Part shown: piece after piece, positions 62,290-64,000 of the stretch
How the letters are laid out: each line of letters begins with the position of its first letter
Position numbering within the stretch: position 1 is the stretch's first letter
Assembly (NCBI GenBank): GCA_028710485.1
Contig: JAQTTZ010000003.1
Span: forward strand, 38,815-102,814
Source: Bacteriovorax sp.
GTDB taxonomy: Bacteria > Bdellovibrionota > Bacteriovoracia > Bacteriovoracales > Bacteriovoracaceae
DNA length: 64,000 nucleotides
Direction of reading: 5' to 3'
The notes under the pieces: model-generated
Told to the model about the DNA's origin: nothing
The model's input: only the letters and a program-made list of their open reading frames with translations
The model's database searches: none
Translations under genes and position numbers: made by a program

Positions 62290-63138
62290 ATGTTACAACT
62301 GGTTAGAGACAATACTAGTGCAAAAATACCGATAGCATCGCTATTGAAGGAAGAGCATCACCTTCTTCTCATAAATAATTATCTCAACTCTCATATTATT
62401 AGAAACCACTCACCAAAAACGATCACAGGAGAAGAATCGTTTTTTAAAAAGTGGTTTAAACTAAATGGAGACAACTTTTATACCTGGGACGCTATGAACC
62501 TTAAGCAAGGCCGACAAGTTATAATTGATTATACCAATGGACTTATTAAAAGTGGAGTCACTTCAAAAACGGTTAGATCACAAATTAGAATTTTATCCCG
62601 CTACTTCTCTTTCGTTTTAGAGCATCCTTTTGTTATCCCTAAGCATTCTTATGACGGAGAACAATTGGGAGTACCTCTTGATCCCGAAACTATCTATGAC
62701 TTTTTTCATTGTTTGAGAAAGCATTATTTAATTAACGACTCATCGATCAGCGCCGCCAGTACCGCTAGAAACTACACTATGGCCGTTATTGCAGCAGAAT
62801 CTGAACTTCGTGCCGATGAGATTTTGCACTTAGAGTTGAGTGATCTTTTTTTCAAGTCACATAAAATTCAAACTCGGTATGCTAAGGGAACAAGAGGCCC
62901 TGGAAAACGAGCAAGAACAACCCTGTTTACTTCCCTTGCTCGCGATTCAGTTAATTTTTACTTAAAAAAATATCGTCCATTAATTACGAGCGTATCAAAT
63001 AATTATCTTTTTCTTAATAGGCAAGGGACGCCATTAGACTACTCATCGGCATATAAAGCTCTTGGTGAGATTGACAAAGGCCCTGAGACTTTTAATGGTT
63101 TCTGGGCCTTGAGAAATTTACTTAAGTCGTTGTCTTAG
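62290..63138 (+). pseudogene. Tyrosine recombinase truncated before its catalytic tyrosine
   Basis: The N-terminal SAM-like core-binding domain (about 20-120: NYLNSHIIRNHSPKTITG, KSGVTSKTVRSQIRIL) is that of XerC/XerD-type recombinases. The catalytic domain keeps box I Arg (AESELRADEILHLELSDL), the beta-hairpin lysine region (YAKGTRGPGKR) and the start of box II (FWALRN; family HxLRH), then stops. The second His/Trp and the Tyr nucleophile are missing. I found no continuation in other frames. Probably a decayed integrase of a former mobile element. Confidence 0.75.
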
Positions 63139-63172
63139 TAATCGCGAAGTGAGATTTATCCTAGAGAAAACC

Positions 63173-63571
63173 TCACAATAAAGCACTGCTTAATTCGCTA
63201 AGCAATTTAATCTCAAAGTCAGGAGTAATTGGCAAAGAGCTGCTTTCACCTTTTGAATTTAGCCATATCGTTTTCATTTTTAATTTTTGTGCTCCTTCGA
63301 TGTCTGCAACCAATGAATCACCAATCATCACGCACTGTTCAGGATCAGTAACAAATAGTTCCGTAGCTTTTTTAAAAATTGCGGTTTGAGGTTTGGCAAT
63401 TGTAAGTGAGTAACTAAATATATAATGATCGATGAATTGATCTAGTTCTAGATGTTTAAAGTGGTTGATATTCACTTCGGGATAAGAAGGACTATTGGAA
63501 ATAACGCCTATTCTGTATTTGCTTTTTAAGGATCTTAAAGATGGAATTCCCTGTCGAAAAAATTGAAGCAA
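63173..63571 (-). pseudogene. HAD-family hydrolase, C-terminal part only
   Basis: Keeps motif II region (RIGVISNSPS), the motif III lysine (TIAKPQTAIF) and motif IV (VMIGDSLVADIEGAQ), but the N-terminal motif I DxD nucleophile is missing. The frame begins inside the 5' end of the oppositely oriented ORF6N gene, and the family sequence begins at about 63545, the same place where the ORF6N gene starts. This indicates a recombination junction rather than a short functional gene. Confidence 0.65.
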
Positions 63572-63885
63572 TGATTTACACCATTCGTGGGCATAGAGTG
63601 ATGCTTGATAGTGATTTAGCTAAGCTTTATGGAGTTGAAACAAAACGCTTAAAAGAACAAGTGAAGCGCAACATCGATCGTTTCCCACAAGACTTTTTAA
63701 TTAAACCTAATTTAAGTGCGTTAGCTACTTTAAGGTCGCAAATTGCGACCTTAAATAAATCAAGTCTTGAAAATTATGCTTTTAAACATGTACCTTATTT
63801 ATTCACCGAAAATGGTGTGGCCATGCTCTCAAGCGTTTTACAAAGTAAGCAGGCTATTCAAGTGAATATCACGTTAACCGGCTAA
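63541..63885 (+). CDS. ORF6N-domain protein, short form
   Basis: Residues 5-100 are an ORF6N domain of phage-type KilA/BRO proteins (IRGHRVMLDSDLAKLYGV, KRLKEQVKRNIDRFPQDF, YLFTENGVAMLSSVL, AIQVNI). The chain ends right after the domain (114 residues) and lacks the usual C-terminal coiled coil. Found in prophage and mobile regions. No obvious ribosome-binding site; its own start region is derived from, or joined to, the broken HAD gene. Confidence 0.7.
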   Translation: MEFPVEKIEAMIYTIRGHRVMLDSDLAKLYGVETKRLKEQVKRNIDRFPQDFLIKPNLSALATLRSQIATLNKSSLENYAFKHVPYLFTENGVAMLSSVLQSKQAIQVNITLTG

Positions 63886-63931
63886 TAAATTCCAAAAATA
63901 TTCTGCCGTAGTAGCTATTGTACTTTTTCTC

Positions 63932-64000
63932 TTAGTTAAACTTTGCCAGATCAGATTTAATCTTCGATAAACGGTTCAGTATCCCTTTTAATTTTTTCTT
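63932..64000 (-). CDS. C-terminal end of a gene that enters from the right edge (tentative)
   Basis: The minus strand reads open from the edge for 22 codons and ends in LSKIKSDLAKFN. The composition (Lys-rich helix) is compatible with a protein C-terminus, but the piece is too short to identify. Confidence 0.25.
   Translation of the reverse strand, partial: KKKLKGILNRLSKIKSDLAKFN

Noticed and set aside
1..64000. tRNA, rRNA or CRISPR array
   Set aside because: No T-arm pattern with matching acceptor stem outside coding sequence, no rRNA-like block and no regularly spaced repeats were seen by eye.

Overview
The window looks like the chromosome of a low-GC Gram-negative bacterium, most likely a Bacteriovorax/Peredibacter-type member of the Bdellovibrionota. 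This is inferred from the mix of genes, not from a marker gene: outer-membrane barrels, a Kdo transferase, lipoproteins with lipoboxes, a short Bdellovibrio-like flagellin, an ExbB/ExbD/AgmX-type TonB machine, PilZ and NtrC-type regulators, and many secreted proteins of no recognisable family. No rRNA, tRNA or CRISPR array was seen.

Left part (1-17.7 kb): an ABC permease cut by the edge, fadIJ beta-oxidation genes, an outer-membrane barrel, a three-gene minus-strand cluster (Kdo transferase, FAD-like protein, Flp-type pilin), a second barrel, then a plus-strand housekeeping run (GYF protein, tmk, holB-like, ricT/PSP1). This faces asnS and an adenosine kinase-like gene, followed by a SUI1/YciH gene.

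Middle (17.8-43.4 kb): two unknown secreted proteins, rsmJ, a fused two-subunit-type glycine decarboxylase, a UshA-type 5'-nucleotidase, and a tight plus-strand run tied to translation and RNA (prfC, yecM, rlmK, DEAD-box helicase, hydrolase, HNH). Then come a solute-binding protein, an EVE protein, an exbB-exbD-agmX operon, a tandem pair of secreted paralogs of an unnamed family, an OsmC-YcaO fusion, an aminotransferase, a DUF4337 membrane protein, a secreted nuclease and one flagellin gene.

Right part (43.7-61.8 kb): PilZ protein, two lipoproteins, cbpA-cbpM, and then a dense stress-type island: three CsbD-domain proteins, a DUF883-like tail, small basic and membrane proteins, a hemerythrin, an AsmA/DUF748-like protein, an OmpA-like lipoprotein, DUF421, DUF1328 and a CBS protein. 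Next to these lies an NtrC-type sigma-54 activator with a Hpt protein. Five well-spaced sigma-54 (-24/-12) promoter matches plus one imperfect match lie in this 8-kb stretch, in front of CsbD, hemerythrin, DUF1328 and two small genes. The best candidate for an undescribed system in the window is therefore a compact sigma-54 regulon beside its probable activator.

Right edge (61.8-64 kb): decayed mobile-type genes: a frameshifted zinc-finger gene, a tyrosine recombinase lacking its catalytic C-terminus, a HAD phosphatase without its N-terminal half, and a short ORF6N gene overlapping that broken end.
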